Part shown: positions 10,601-20,804 of the stretch, piece after piece
Numbering within the stretch: the stretch's first letter is position 1
How the letters are laid out: every line of letters starts with the position of its first letter
Assembly: GCA_019055375.1 (NCBI GenBank)
Contig: JAHQIW010000070.1
Coordinates: forward strand, 184,113-248,112
Length of the DNA: 64,000 bases
Direction: 5' to 3'
From: Parelaphostrongylus tenuis
Lineage: Eukaryota > Nematoda > Chromadorea > Rhabditida > Metastrongylidae
The notes under the pieces: generated by a model
The model's input: only the letters and a program-made list of their open reading frames with translations
Told to the model about the DNA's origin: nothing
Database searches by the model: none
Program-made: the position numbers and the translations under genes

Positions 10601-13600
10601 AAAATACAACGTCTGTCTAGGTTGTGTGCATCGCTTAGTGGCCCTAACACGATCGCTTGACATAAAATCTGTGCAGCGAGATACTCTTGGATATATCATG
10701 TTTCCCATGCCAGAACTTTGTGGCAGGTAGATTTAATCTGTCGAAATTAATTGTACTATAATCAAGAGAATTCAAATTCTTGTCTCTTTGAAATTATTCT
10801 TAGTTGTGCCGTAGTAGAAATGGTGTTTCTTGTCTGAATTGCAGACTATTTAAGGTTCAACGTTGGAATCGTTCATTACACAGAAATGGTTGAAGTTTAT
10901 GAGCAAGCTGAAAAGGAGGTATATTAATTGGCGTGTTTTTTTTCCCATTTTTTTTTCTTTCTCCTTTACATCTCTTTTTTCGTTGAAAATATCGGTACAA
11001 ATGAATTGATTTTGATTAGGCATTATTGGGGCTTAGTGATATCTAATTTGTCAACAGAAAAGGTTTGCTAACTAAGGCCATCTGAAAATGCTTTGTTTTG
11101 CTATAAATGTATTCTAAGTAGTGGGTGACACGCCGAGTTTAGGCAGAAGATAGGCCCTTAATCGAGCATTTCTAGATTAGTGAGGCGTTAATTGGTGCAT
11201 ATCGTAATGGTGCCTTCGTGCAAGTCCCAAATCTTGTTGCGTTAGGTGACAGAATGAGGATGTCGGCACTGGTAAGATCTACACCCGTTTCTGTTTTAAT
11301 CCTGTGTATTTTACCTGAGTCAAGTTCGTGAGCTATGGGGATTTTCAGTCTGTAGCCTCAAATGAGATGCACCGCTATTTCTCAGCCTTATTTGCGATCG
11401 ACAACATCGATGAAGCTGTTAATACACTACATGGAAACGACGAAACTATCGGTTAGTACTCAAATCTAGGCAAATTTGTCGAGGTATTCTAATATGTTCG
11501 TACAAGTTCACTGGTATTGTTATATATTCGTAAGATCAACTCAATGAAGCAACTTTCAGAATGGGACTTGTTATGTGACAATCGTGATCTTGGCGTAATA
11601 CCATCCTTTGAGAAGAATATAAAGCAAGAACTTGATGATCTGAGGAAGAGTACACAGACTGAATTTGTTGGTTGTTCAGTGCAAATTATGGAATGCTTTG
11701 TCGACAGTGAAGATCAGTGTTTAGATAGACCTGACTCGACTGAGGCATTATATATCCCAAGCAATTGGTTCAGCTGGAGGAGCCAAAGGTGCTGGCGTAG
11801 AAGAACTGGGAGCAGATTTGACTCTTTTGCGTGTTCATCTGAAATATTGTCGCGAATCTTATCCGTGCGACACTCCTTATGTTAGTTTCTCGTTTGCATT
11901 ATTTGTAATAATTACCTCCCGTTTTACCACTTTATTTGACCCCTATCATGGCTTTTCTGTATTCTGAGGGTCTCTGTACTTCTAACATTCGAGGCGTCTC
12001 CTCAGTCGCCTAAGGATTCCATCTTCTTCACACACGTCGTAGATTACTGCTCGATTACGTCTCCTTACAATCTTAAGATAGCCTGGTTGGGCGTTCTGTG
12101 GGTAACGTTTGTTATTGATTGTCGGAGAGTGCTGGAGGGAGGGGGAATCAACCCCGCATTGAGCTGCACCGAGCATCGCCAGCCACTCGGCCACAGGTCT
12201 TCAAGTAATGGATAGAAAGACAGCGAATTTGAAAAATGATGTCTAGTGACGTTACACATAAGCCATTATTCGCTGACTTTACTTGGATTACTTCGACGGT
12301 CCGTCTTCACTAATTGTGTGGACCCCAGCACATATTCCATACGTCCTTTTGTTTCGCGACAGCCGTTCGTGGTGGTGGTTCAGTTTGAGCGCGGCGGTAT
12401 TTGCTGACATGGTTATTTCAAAGAAATCTTTCTACGTTGTGAAATCTCATAGATATTTCAGTTTCAAATCGTTTTTATTTAAGAGCCGAGTAATGCAGTC
12501 ACCGAGTGCTGTGTACTTGGGGCACTTAATACATGGCGGTTTCCTCGACCCTATTGTGGAACTCCTGCAGTCGGTTTTCGATGTAAGTTTTTTCTATATA
12601 ACTTAGAGAATTGAGTGGTGAACAAAAACGCGGCCTCAGGCGGGAATCGAACCCACGTTTCATCCTATCCGGGGACGCGTGCTCTACCACTACACCACTG
12701 AGGCACATTTGCCCGACCACTCATTCTTCTACATCTCAATGTTAGCTATCAGCCACCAAAGCAGTGAAAATACTGTAATTTCGAAGTATTAGTAATTAGA
12801 ATAGCTATCAGCTCAATTGGGTTTATAAAGCGAAATCGCATACCCGACCAAACCTGTCAACGGTTGGTGGCTGATAGCTAACATTGAGATGTAGAAGAAT
12901 GAGTGGTCGGGCAAATGTGCCTCAGTGGTGTAGTGGTAGAGCACGCGTCCCCGGATAGGATGAAACGTGGGTTCGATTCCCGCCTGAGGCCGCGTTTTTG
13001 TTCACCACTCAATTCTCTAAGTTATATAAGAACATAATAACACTGCGAAAAAAGCAGTGAAAATAGTGTAATTTCGAAGTTTTTTCTATCTCAAATGTTC
13101 CACTTTCAATTCCCAAGACCGACTATCTATTAACCTCGGCATGTTTTCAGTAAATCCTGATACTCATCTCTGAGCCAAACAGAGGTGTTGTATTGTGTTA
13201 TAACACCTCTTGTTTGGCTCAAAGTTCCACTCTCAGTAAAATGGAAGTTTTAGTGCAGTTCTCACGATCCTGATATATTTGTAATAGGATGTTTTTCTTG
13301 ATTTATTATTATGTAGTAGAGATGTTTGAGAAAAGTAGACTTCCTGTGGCACGCCTTAGTCGAGCATTTTCAATTTTTTTTCTGAGAAAATATCTGTTTA
13401 CCTATAACCATTGAACAGAACTTTTAGGGAGAAGAATCTTTGAGTTATTGTTGTAAAGCATTTCACATTTTAGCTAGGTGAATCGAGAAAGACTGACGGA
13501 AATCTTTCTTCGATAGCTCCTCTTTCGATACTTCCATCGGTGAAACATATGGAAAATCTATGGACTGGTAAAGGCACAACTTTTATGAAAGGTCTTTCTA

Positions 13601-14399
13601 TTTATTGCTATTCCGACATTTCAGTGATGTTACCTCCTTTTGAGCCGAAGTTGACTCCTTTCTTCATACAAGATGAAATAATCATATGCTCAAGGGCTCT
13701 GCAGTCTCTCGTCGCTTGCCAGCTTTTGATTAAAATATTAGAAAGACATGGATCATATCGATTTCCGGAAAACGCTCCGAAGAAAGGGAAATCTGCGGCT
13801 GTGTCAAAGGTATGTCGTTGTAAATCGGTTGTCTCACATGGAAAGATTTTAATCTGCTTTTATCACAAGTCAGGATGATTTTACTCTGTGTTGTGAAGCA
13901 CTTCAAACAGCTTTACGCAACTCTGCATGTCGATTGAAATCACGGTTGGACGGCATGGAAAATGTGCTCAAGGAAGATTCCTATTCTTTAGTGCCAAAGA
14001 TGGGAACTGACTGGAATGAAGTACATTTTTCTTCTTATTCTTTAGTGCTAAAGATTGGAACTGACTGGAATGAAGTACATTTTTCATCTCCTATTTTCAA
14101 GCTCCTCGTTGCTAAACTCATCATTTTTAGGAACTATACGAGTTATTCACTGCACAGAATATGGTCGTATCTAATCGGGTATACAAATCTTACTTCAACT
14201 CCTGTGGCGAAATTCGTTACTTCTTGGAGCATGCTATTAAAGTGAGTGTTTCTGAATTTGTATCTTTTGATGATTAGAAATTGACTTTCTTTGAATTTCA
14301 TGTTCAAGTCACTGCTTGTAGTGTTTTTTATTATGTAAAGTCAATTATGGTAACTAGTTTAATCATTGAAACTTACGTGATCATGTTTTGCAGATGTGA
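1670..14399 (+). CDS. naa25: NatB N-terminal acetyltransferase auxiliary subunit NAA25/MDM20
   Basis: TPR-rich auxiliary subunit that anchors NAA20 to ribosomes for acetylating Met-Asp/Glu/Asn/Gln N-termini. The family was recognised from conserved blocks: RRLRPIYD at the N-terminus, ADKVLKKH, LFMAHVR, YFFWGVMSIVMQ, LAERML, VELHAMVYEDMGK, DDWVLWK, FYAKPCCYND, ILWNEW, QRDTLGYI, LIGAYRNGAF and DLLCDNRDL. Phase-consistent exons: 1670–1721, 1787–1872, 1957–2085, 2565–2671, 2728–2824, 2893–2992, 3426–3621, 3687–3773, 3903–3997, 4055–4131, 4211–4315, 9284–9406, 9537–9615, 10396–10506, 10621–10726, 10845–10918, 11176–11271, 11349–11451, 11560–11880 (with an internal frame change), about 12481–12582, about 13487–13809, 13874–14020, 14131–14241 and 14394–14399. 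The junction 10726/10845 and the joins between 11.6 and 13.5 kb are unresolved: a donor shift, a missed exon or an indel is possible. The product would be about 900 residues, near the human length. The final coding exon is only ATG TGA. Confidence 0.93.
2130..2400 (+). repeat. tRNA-like repeat in NAA25 intron 3
   Basis: An A-box-like GCGCAGTGATTAGTGG at 2147–2162 is followed about 40 bp later by the B-box-like GATTCGATCC. About 180 bp of further repeat sequence follows. It explains the open frames on both strands here, which do not look like protein genes. Confidence 0.45.
3045..3320 (-). repeat. SINE-like family 2 copy in NAA25 intron 6
   Basis: On the - strand it reads the family-2 order: CTGATTAATCCCTGACGGATGCGC, an ATTCGACTTCAT word, GCGATGTATCAAGTC, CCCCAAACAAGTCTGGTAC, GACTCCGGAAGGATGG, then a tRNA-like end. 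Other copies lie at 23680, 30680, 34035 and 44310. It sits wholly within an intron. Confidence 0.65.
5457..5900 (-). mobile_element. Penelope-like element, 3' endonuclease-end fragment (left copy)
   Basis: The - strand frame reads a Penelope-like C-terminal segment: KEHLDSQ, KPLGLHRAQK, KFDVTITILAQESKT, RKTLEASWI, MNRKDECVT. This matches the end of the GIY-YIG-type endonuclease region as I know it from nematode Penelope-like elements. The 3' flank extends to about 5457. The RT domain is missing, so this is a 5'-truncated copy. Confidence 0.8.
6030..6450 (+). mobile_element. Penelope-like element, 3' endonuclease-end fragment (right copy)
   Basis: The + strand reads HLDSKSNIDRSKPLGLHRAQ, FDVTVTILVQESKT, AYWINAKNPKMKSKDECVT. 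This is the same segment as the left copy but on the opposite strand. The 3' flanks also mirror each other (GAAAACTTATCTTGATTAGC at about 5476 against its complement at 6415–6435). The two truncated copies therefore diverge from a shared centre near 5960. Confidence 0.8.
6613..6780 (-). repeat. tRNA-like repeat, inverted relative to 5160–5300
   Basis: On the - strand it reads TCCTCTCTGCCACTCGGC, then GGAAGAAGGTTGCTGG and CTCGATC. The + strand at 5205–5262 has the same order, TCACTCCTTTCTACCACTCGG then GAAGAAGGTTGCTGG and TTCGATTCC. These related repeats flank the head-to-head Penelope pair on both sides. Confidence 0.5.
8254..8805. repeat. Compound tRNA-like/inverted-repeat element
   Basis: Two - strand tRNA-like units (8270–8345 and 8545–8622) are direct repeats of each other. 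They lie within an outer inverted pair: the GGCCTGGCCCGGGCAGTCGG block at 8405–8430 recurs as its complement at about 8737–8760. Hairpins of the CCGC–TTTTT–GCGG type occur at 8203–8216, 8479–8496 and 8655–8680. No protein is encoded. Confidence 0.7.
11955..12230 (-). repeat. Dispersed family 3 copy in NAA25 intron
   Basis: The - strand contains the family words CCGAGTGGCTGGCGATGC, CACTCTCCGACAATCAATAA, a CCCACAGAACGCCC variant and AGACGTAATCGAGCAG. Related copies are at 21185, 41640, 47475 and 50645. The apparent ORFs here (MAEWLAMLGA…) come from the repeat and are not a gene. Confidence 0.65.
12635..12706 (-). repeat. tRNA-like cloverleaf, left copy
   Basis: Exact reverse complement of the unit at 12919–12990. 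The same foldable 72-nt structure is described there. Confidence 0.7.
12919..12990 (+). repeat. tRNA-like cloverleaf, right copy
   Basis: All four stems pair: acceptor GCCTCAG/CTGAGGC (7 bp), D stem GTGT/GCAC, anticodon stem CGTCC/GGATG and T stem GTGGG/CCCGC with loop TTCGATT. The variable loop is 4 nt. The anticodon loop CCGGATA has C instead of T at position 33, and its centre GGA would read Ser, yet there is no long variable arm. It is therefore more likely a tRNA-derived SINE head than a working tRNA gene. The B box GGTTCGATTCC is perfect. Confidence 0.7.
13984..14091 (+). repeat. naa25: 54-bp in-frame tandem duplication at an NAA25 splice donor
   Basis: Two adjacent ~54-bp copies each encode YSLV-K-GTDWNEVHFSS and each contain the donor GAATGAA|GTACAT. 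The first donor (after 14020) was chosen. The second copy also supplies a TTCTTTAG acceptor-like site at its start. Reading through both copies stays open in frame. Confidence 0.8.
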
Positions 14400-16480
14400 T
14401 GCATGCGATCAAGAGATGTCGTAACTCACTTCAAATATTCAGTATAAATGTATTTGCTTTGAGAGTAATTTATTCCTCTTTTTTACTTACACAGTCAAAG
14501 ATCTTAAATCGTTCTATTTTCCCTTCACTTTGCACTTTTTGTTGCATTTCCGAACACAACTCTCTATACAACCATTGGTTGCTCAAGAAACTGTACAAGA
14601 AAAAATTAGAGTTCACTGATGTCGCGTTCAATTTCTAACAGCTGTAATAATCAAATTTTATAACTTCCCACACCTGACATTTGTGAAGTAAGCCTTGTTT
14701 CTTGGAGTCCTTCAAGAAGCTTCAGATAATTTGTTATTCAATTTCTTGTGATCAGAGGATTAATGGGGGTATCGAACAATTTGTTTTATTCCACCTTCTC
14801 TTTTGCTCATTTTTACCTTCGTTGTATCGGAGTACGGAAAGGCAAAATACTGCCAGTCGAGTTGTTTGAGGACTTAGGACTGTAATTCAGGAAATGATTT
14901 TATGATGAAAAGATTGCACTTTGTCGATTCGCATCGTCCGATTTCGAGTTTCTACATGGTTAAGCAGCACATGCATGCTATGCAAGCGAAGCCGGGTATT
15001 AGTGTATTTCACGAACATCTTAGGTTAGAAACATTGCAATGGGTTCCTGAGTTCTAATGATTGAGTCGTATTGTTTATTTGGACTCTGATGTACTCGGTG
15101 TTACTCATAACACATACGTTCAACTCAATTGTTGATACGGATAATCTGTCTCTAAAGTAATCAACTATTGTTGTAAATTATGTTTTAATGGTAAATAAAA
15201 TAGATCTCTATCTCTTGGAATTTTTCTTGTTGAAGTTAGCTTCAAACGCTGATCAGAGGCTGCTCCATGCATTCGACTATATCCGCATAATCGTAGACAT
15301 GGTCGGGTGCATACTTTGCCTACGCAGTGGCTTTATGGTGGCCTGTCGATATATTACAATATATCAGTAATTCAATCTTTTGAGGCCACACTGGTATCTG
15401 CTAACCATATAAAAAGACGAGGGAAGGAATGCCCGAATGGTAAGTGTTGTCCGCTATCAGGAAGCCGTTCTCGGCTCGATACCCTTCTCTAACACTCTAT
15501 GCAGTCACGTGAGAACCCCTTTACGATTATGCTTAAGATTTCAAAGAAATTTGATTCGGCCTTCATTACACGACAATCATAAATAGGACGAAATCGTCAA
15601 GGAGTTTGAAATAAACGGCGACATGCTCGAAGATCCTTGAGACGATCATCGCGAGGAAATGAATCAAATGCTACAAGTACTGCGATCTAGGCAATAACAG
15701 TGTGATAGGGGGTCACATAAAGTAAGGAATAGAATGGAGACATGAGGCTGGATAAAGCAGTACGAGTTATGGAGCAAACAAACACGAGTGTGTAGTGAAG
15801 CATTCCATCCACTAAGCTACAAATGTCTCTCTTCTACATGTACAAGATATGGTTACGAGAGTTATTCATTGGCTTCTCTTAACGAGTTCATGTCTGAAAC
15901 TGACTCCGATAACCGTTACATGAGCAGATACGTTCGTATATCTGTCCTAGTAAAGTACCGTAACGTACGTAGAGTAGATTTCATTATATTTTTGAAGATA
16001 ATAGAATCGCAATCCTTCCAAATGGTTTGTCACCTCATCGTGGTAGTAAGATGTTCGTGGGTGCCGCACTGCGGAGCACAGTGAGTGGTGGGGTTTAACT
16101 TCTCAGTAGAACCACCCAAGTTGAGGAATGCGAGTTCTCACGCGCAAATCCCAGCTGAAATCAAGCCGTACTAGGAATGTCCGCCGTCTTGGTAGCTACT
16201 AGTCGCAAGGTTGTAATCTTCCTCTAGTCCACAAAAGCAGGCGACTGCTTTAATGTGGTGACGACCTGAGCAAGCCCCGGTTAGGCTACGTCGGGACACC
16301 AAGGAACAAAACAGTTAAACCACCACGGTTTTCCTCTGTTGAGGCCCGCACAATTAGTAAAGACAGACCGTTCAAGTATTCAAATAAGATAGAATCGTAG
16401 TACACTGGTGTACTAACAGTTGTTGATAAAACTGTACGGTGAAAAACCATACATTCCACATGAAACGCAGAATATATCTG
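14400..16480. other. NAA25 3' flank and repeat-rich intergenic DNA
   Basis: An AATAAA lies at about 15194, which could end the NAA25 mRNA, though it is far from the stop. A tRNA-like fragment is near 15435–15490 (B-box-like GGCTCGATACCC). No convincing exon is seen. The short ORFs at 15188, 15307 and 15788 show no recognisable motifs. Confidence 0.4.
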
Positions 16481-16589
16481 TTCAGTTTTGATCAACAGTA
16501 TCATTCCGGGGCACGTGTAGCGCTTTAGTAGAAGATGCTTCGCAGTGTACGCGTTGCTGGTTCAATCCCGCTGTTCGGATTCGCGAAGC

Positions 16590-16760
16590 CCTCCATCCTT
16601 CAGCGTTCAGCAGATTTATCTGAGAATTCAGCATCACTGATTTAATTTGTTCGTCAGACATTGGACTAATAGAATTAGGATGCGTATCAACGTTTGATGA
16701 AGCTAAATTGATGCGTCCTCCGGAAACTTCTTCAGGAATTCTCAGGCCCGAACGCTTCAT
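16590..16760 (-). CDS. Candidate exon of an unidentified gene
   Basis: The - strand frame starting MKRSGLRIPEEVSGGR and continuing through MSDEQIKSVMLNSQINLLN has protein-like composition. It then runs into a - strand tRNA-like repeat (about 16510–16580), so the coding part probably ends near 16590. Acceptor positions near 16735–16757 are ambiguous. It could be a downstream exon of the gene starting at 17212. No family was recognised. Confidence 0.35.
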
Positions 16761-17112
16761 CGTTTATCGTTTATAATAGGCTGGGTAAAAAGTTTTGAGA
16801 AAATGCTCGTAAACCATTTATTCATGCACCTATCACACCCGAACAAATTATAGCCATTCGTGCATCATCAACAACCTAATTTGCTCGCTTGTTAACTTCA
16901 TATTGAAATAGGTAGATAAATTATATACCAATCAACGCGGGAGAAGACGGGCTTACAGGGCCCAAAAATATGACAAATGGCCGACACCCAAAAAATTACA
17001 AGCATTTTCTTAAAACTTTTCTCCAACCTAAATAACATGCGTCTAATGATTGCTAAAAGAACATCGTGTTTCACAATCTCATGATTTTCGGCAAAAGAAC
17101 AACAATAGGTAC

Positions 17113-17212
17113 TTTTTGAACCTTCTTGTGGAACAGATTTAACACTCTCGCTACAACGCCCAATTTCGAATTCGTTGTGAGGTAGACGACATTTGCTCAG
17201 TGTAGCACTCAT
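17113..17212 (-). CDS. Candidate first exon of an unidentified gene
   Basis: The ATG at 17212 opens MSATLSKCRLPHNEFEIGRC followed by SESVKSVPQEGSK. A GTACCT donor follows position 17113. The open frame continues past the donor, but there the composition turns intronic (hydrophobic, Phe/Ile-rich). No homolog was recognised. Confidence 0.35.
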
Positions 17213-17524
17213 GGATGTTTCTGGCCGCTCCGGCTTTTATGTAGCCCCACCCTTTTTATTGTAACTTTCGTTTTTAAATTGGTTTTCTCTCTTTTTTGAG
17301 GGAAATTTTGCGCTTCTCTTCTTCTATGTATACTCCGTCGTCGTCTATATACCCCTTCCTCTCATGTCGCTGCTCGTAGAACACTAGTGTAGGGAAAGAA
17401 ATGCTCGTCCTTTATGCAGTCATACTGGTGCCAACCTTTAAGAAAGTTATCTCAGCTGCGCAAAAGTATATCAGCATATTCACTTTGTGGTTTTGATTTC
17501 CTTAGCCAATCATTTATCTCCACA
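17213..17524. promoter_or_regulatory. Possible bidirectional promoter
   Basis: This 312-bp gap separates two divergent candidate start codons (17212 on -, 17525 on +). It contains a GC-richer stretch near 17222–17255 (GGCCGCTCCGGC, GCCCCACCC) followed by a pyrimidine-rich block at 17285–17370. The inference depends on both flanking exons being real. Confidence 0.25.
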
Positions 17525-17594
17525 ATGACCTCACTTTCTGCGCCGCAATATCTTCAGCAGCAACAACCCCCCGTCAAGAATCTTAAATTAAGTG
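17525..17594 (+). CDS. Candidate first exon (Gln-rich N-terminus) of an unidentified gene
   Basis: The ATG at 17525 is in a fair context (CCACAATGA) and encodes MTSLSAPQYLQQQQPPVKNL followed by KLSG. A GTAAAT donor follows 17594. Codon choice looks coding. No downstream exon could be linked, and the product is unknown. Confidence 0.35.
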
Positions 17595-17599
17595 GTAAA

Positions 17600-18900
17600 T
17601 TATCAGTAAGTCTCATGAGTGACGCCCGCCACATAATATGCGGAAGATGAGCTACCGAACCGACTGATTTTAAGTTCAGGAAAAGTCACTATGTTCCAAA
17701 ATAAACCAACAGAAAGAAAATGGCATTCATAGGTGTCTCTGGTGGCGAGAGTTTCAAAAAGAAAACAGGAATACTATACGGAAGTGCTAGTTGGTTGAGT
17801 TTTAATCTTTGAAGAATCCTGGGATGGTTTTCTCATAACGTTTTTAGTCTTCATCAGAAGCATGCGCTAGTGATGTGAACTACAGATGACTTTTCATAGA
17901 GAGATTTGATTGGCTGGAGCAATGCAGTATAAAAAAATGAGTCAGAGTGTGTATTATTGCCAAGCATTTCTAAGCACTGAATTTTTCACACTCTGAAATG
18001 TTAGGTCGTCAAAAATTAATCGGACTGAATTCAAATGGATGAATCAATGTGGATGACTGGAGTAACGGAATACGATTGAAAATCAAGGAATGAGAATATG
18101 AATGTTTTCGTTCTGATCTTGAATTGCATCTTTGTTCGAGCAAAAGGGAGTAGAGTTCAATAGAGAGATTTTTTACAGACAATTTCAAGGCTTGTGAACA
18201 ACATATGGCGGCGGTTGTTCGGAAATCAAAAGAAAAAACGAGACGTTGAATTTTTTATCTTTTTTTCCAACTTTTCCTCCGATCACCGCGCACCATTAGC
18301 GACTTTTTCGACAACAACACACCAGTTTCCGTGTTCAAATGATGATCGGATCACATTCAACGACGGGATCGAATTTACTAGATTCTCCAGCTCACCTTTT
18401 TGGAAAACATGGTAGAACCGATAGAAAGTAACCTGAAACATTCATCATTGTTCTCGTTCGATTCACGAAATAGTAAGGTGATCAAATTGTTCAAGATCAA
18501 GCGATCACGGCATCTTGCACTACTGCAGGGATAAAAGAGCACATTGCTTTCGGAATTAGAGAAGAAAATTTAATAGAAATTCAGAACATAATGCTTAAGA
18601 AGAACAAATGTCGTCATCGTTGCACAATACAATAAAATATCACCAATTTGTCTCAATATTATCTTCTCAATAATTACCACCTCTATGTTTTGAGTAAAAT
18701 TGCTCTTTCTTCAGCAAAGTCACAAATTGAAGTAAATCCCAAGACCAACTATTGGTTAACCTCGGCATAGTTGGAACAAATCAGTAGTTTTCTCTGTTCA
18801 GCAGTTTCGAGGTGTCAATAATAGTACTCATTAGATATTAGTTATGCAATACAATAATCAGTGTAGTAGCGCAGCATAAATAATACACCCGATAATGTAG
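17600..18900. other. No gene or clear repeat seen
   Basis: AT-rich sequence with only short ORFs (18194–18415, for example) lacking motifs or usable splice signals. The sentence-like segment 18733–18772 (CCAAGACCAACTATTGGTTAACCTCGGCAT) resembles 13117–13146, so some dispersed repeat is present. Confidence 0.4.
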
Positions 18901-18917
18901 AGTACTCTGCAAAAACG

Positions 18918-19265
18918 TTTGCGTCACCCACGACTCGAACCCAGACCTCACTCTTTCCGAAAGCGTTTGCTAACCGATGCACCACCGACGCTCGTTTTGA
19001 ACAGTACTCTTTTCACGCTACAAGGCGTAATCTGTCAAAAGCCAACTTTCTACGGTCTGGCGAAGCAGCCGCTATCGGCATTGAACCCACTCGTGCTGAC
19101 AGATATAGGGTATCAATAAAAAGAGTGCTGGGCGAAGCGAGGCTCGGTGGTGTAACGGTTAGCATACGCTCCCGGAAAGAGTGAGATCTGGGTTCGAATC
19201 CCGATTTGCAGAGCACTCCACATTATTGGGTAGATTACAACTTCATACCACCGCAAGAAGCGGTC
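18918..19265. repeat. Inverted pair of tRNA-like units with hairpin tail
   Basis: A - strand unit (about 18920–18995) and a + strand unit (about 19140–19205, B box GGTTCGAATCC) flank a spacer carrying the GTCTGGCGAAGCAGCC and ATTGAACCCACTCGTGC words of the family. The CCACCGCAAGAAGCGGT hairpin follows at 19248–19264. The layout matches 12595–13028 but is more decayed. Confidence 0.7.
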
Positions 19266-19289
19266 AAATAAACGAATTCCAAAAAATAA

Positions 19290-20700
19290 TACAATAATGT
19301 AGTCCAATTACTGAAACATATTCCAGTACATCCCACCAATACCCGAATTTTCGTAGACCCTCTACGTAATTGCGTCTTCCAACAACGCAAACGTAATGAG
19401 ATTTTTTGACGTGACCGCCCTTCATACAAACGTTTCGAACGAGTCCGCAATAAAAGCCATATACGAGCTTCTAATGGAGCACGAAAGAACCACGAACACG
19501 CATGGCTCCCCCATTCGACAGGTCATGGCTCTCTCAAAAAAGTGTCTAAACTGCTCATTTTTTGAACTCTCTGGAAGTTCTTTTACACAAATCAGAGAGC
19601 TGGCAATGGGACAACGACAAGCTTCAGCCTTTGCTACAGCCTTTATGTCCAAAGTAGAGAGGTCAATAATCGATCTCCGGCCGTTACTCTACTGCAGCTT
19701 TATAGATGATTGCTTTGTCGTGTGTTTAACGCAAGAGGAGTGGACAAATGTTTTGAGTTGTTAAATAGTCAGTCAAAGTACATAAAGTTCACCCGTGACA
19801 AACCTAAAGCAAATTGGCTTCCATTTTTGAACGCTTAAGTCAAGCTATTCCAAAACTCCTACAACGCAGAATGGTACTGCAAATCAAGTGAGAAAAACAT
19901 CCTGGTTTATTACCTATCTTCTCATCCATCATTTACAAAATACGCACTCGTGATTGTCCGAAAATGCGCATGTTTCGAGCAGCTATCAATGGGTGCACAG
20001 GAGAGGAACATAAGGCAGAATTCCTAAGCTTGGGCGAAAAATAGCCTTCTCTGATCGCTAGAACACGGAAGGAGCTCCTGAGGTCAGATTCAGAGGTGAT
20101 TCGGTGTCCTTGAACGGAAGGTCTGAGGAGAATAAGGTTCCGCCCATGCTGTCTTTATTTCTAACAAAAAAAGTGCAGCTATTGAACGCTTCCCAAAAAG
20201 AGCAGGCTTGGATAATTCGGTAGCAGTAGTTGAGATACCACCAAATACACTGAGGCTCTAATCACTCCCCCAACTGACTGTATGACCGTTCCCCGAGACG
20301 AAAGTCTGCCAAATTTGCCCAAACGCCAGAGACGGCAATTAAATCTGATACAATTTACCTCATATCTTGCTAGACATGCGGGATGAATAAATTGGCGAAA
20401 CGAGTAGCTCATTTTACATCCGTTTAAAGAGCACCTTGCTGGGAAACGTAACTCCAATCCAAAAACCCCAATAGGCACGGTTAAGGAGCAAAAGCACAAA
20501 GGAGCAGAATTCGACGTTAAATTCTCGGTCCTCGCATAGGAATCAAAAACAAGCGCTTAAAACTTTGGTAGCCTTTTGAATGCATAGCAAAGGCATAAAA
20601 ATGAACCGCAAAGAGGAGTGCTTCGTAATAACGAGTGACCTCGCATCATACCTCGAAGTTGTAGTGTTCTTTGTTGTATTACCATGAAATTATATTGATA
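19290..20700 (+). mobile_element. Penelope-like retroelement, decayed RT plus endonuclease
   Basis: The RT part is open from 19396 to 19763: FFDVTALHTNVSNESAIKAI, LAMGQRQASAFATAFMSKVE, and the catalytic-type FIDDCFVV. A frameshift follows, then YIKFTRDKP-ANWLPFLN and, after stops, ILVYYLSSHPSF. The C-terminal part shows KEHLAGKR, TPIG, EFDVKFSVLA, KNEPQ-RGV and ITSDLASYLEVVVF in shifting frames. The order RT then GIY-YIG-type endonuclease is that of Penelope-like elements. Many stops and frameshifts make it inactive. The upstream end is not defined, but HIPVHPTN at about 19315 suggests it extends left. Confidence 0.85.
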
Positions 20701-20804
20701 ATCTTCTAGTGGGCGTAAAACACTTCTAAACGTAAATTCACGTTCCCCTTTCTAGTTCCATACATGTGTACTATGTCATGTAGAACCCGGAATAAAGACA
20801 CCAA

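Larger units (their letters stand above)
12595..13028. repeat. Perfect 165-bp-arm palindrome with two head-to-head tRNA-like units
   Basis: The left arm (12595–12759) and right arm (12864–13028) appear to be exact reverse complements over 165 bp, around a 104-bp spacer. Each arm contains one 72-nt tRNA-like sequence. A direct repeat, AAGCAGTGAAAATA(C/G)TGTAA, follows each arm (about 12760 and 13050). The element sits just after an NAA25 exon-like ORF whose donor is near 12583. Confidence 0.85.

Noticed and set aside
11982..12259. Two - strand ORFs starting MAEWLAMLGA and MCNVTRHHF as a gene
   Set aside because: They lie in a dispersed repeat present at least five times in the window, inside the NAA25 gene.
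12919..12990. Functional tRNA-Ser gene
   Set aside because: The cloverleaf folds but lacks T33 and the long variable arm of tRNA-Ser, and it sits in a palindromic repeat related to many decayed copies.
20179..20499. 106-residue - strand ORF
   Set aside because: Antisense to the decayed endonuclease region of the Penelope-like element.
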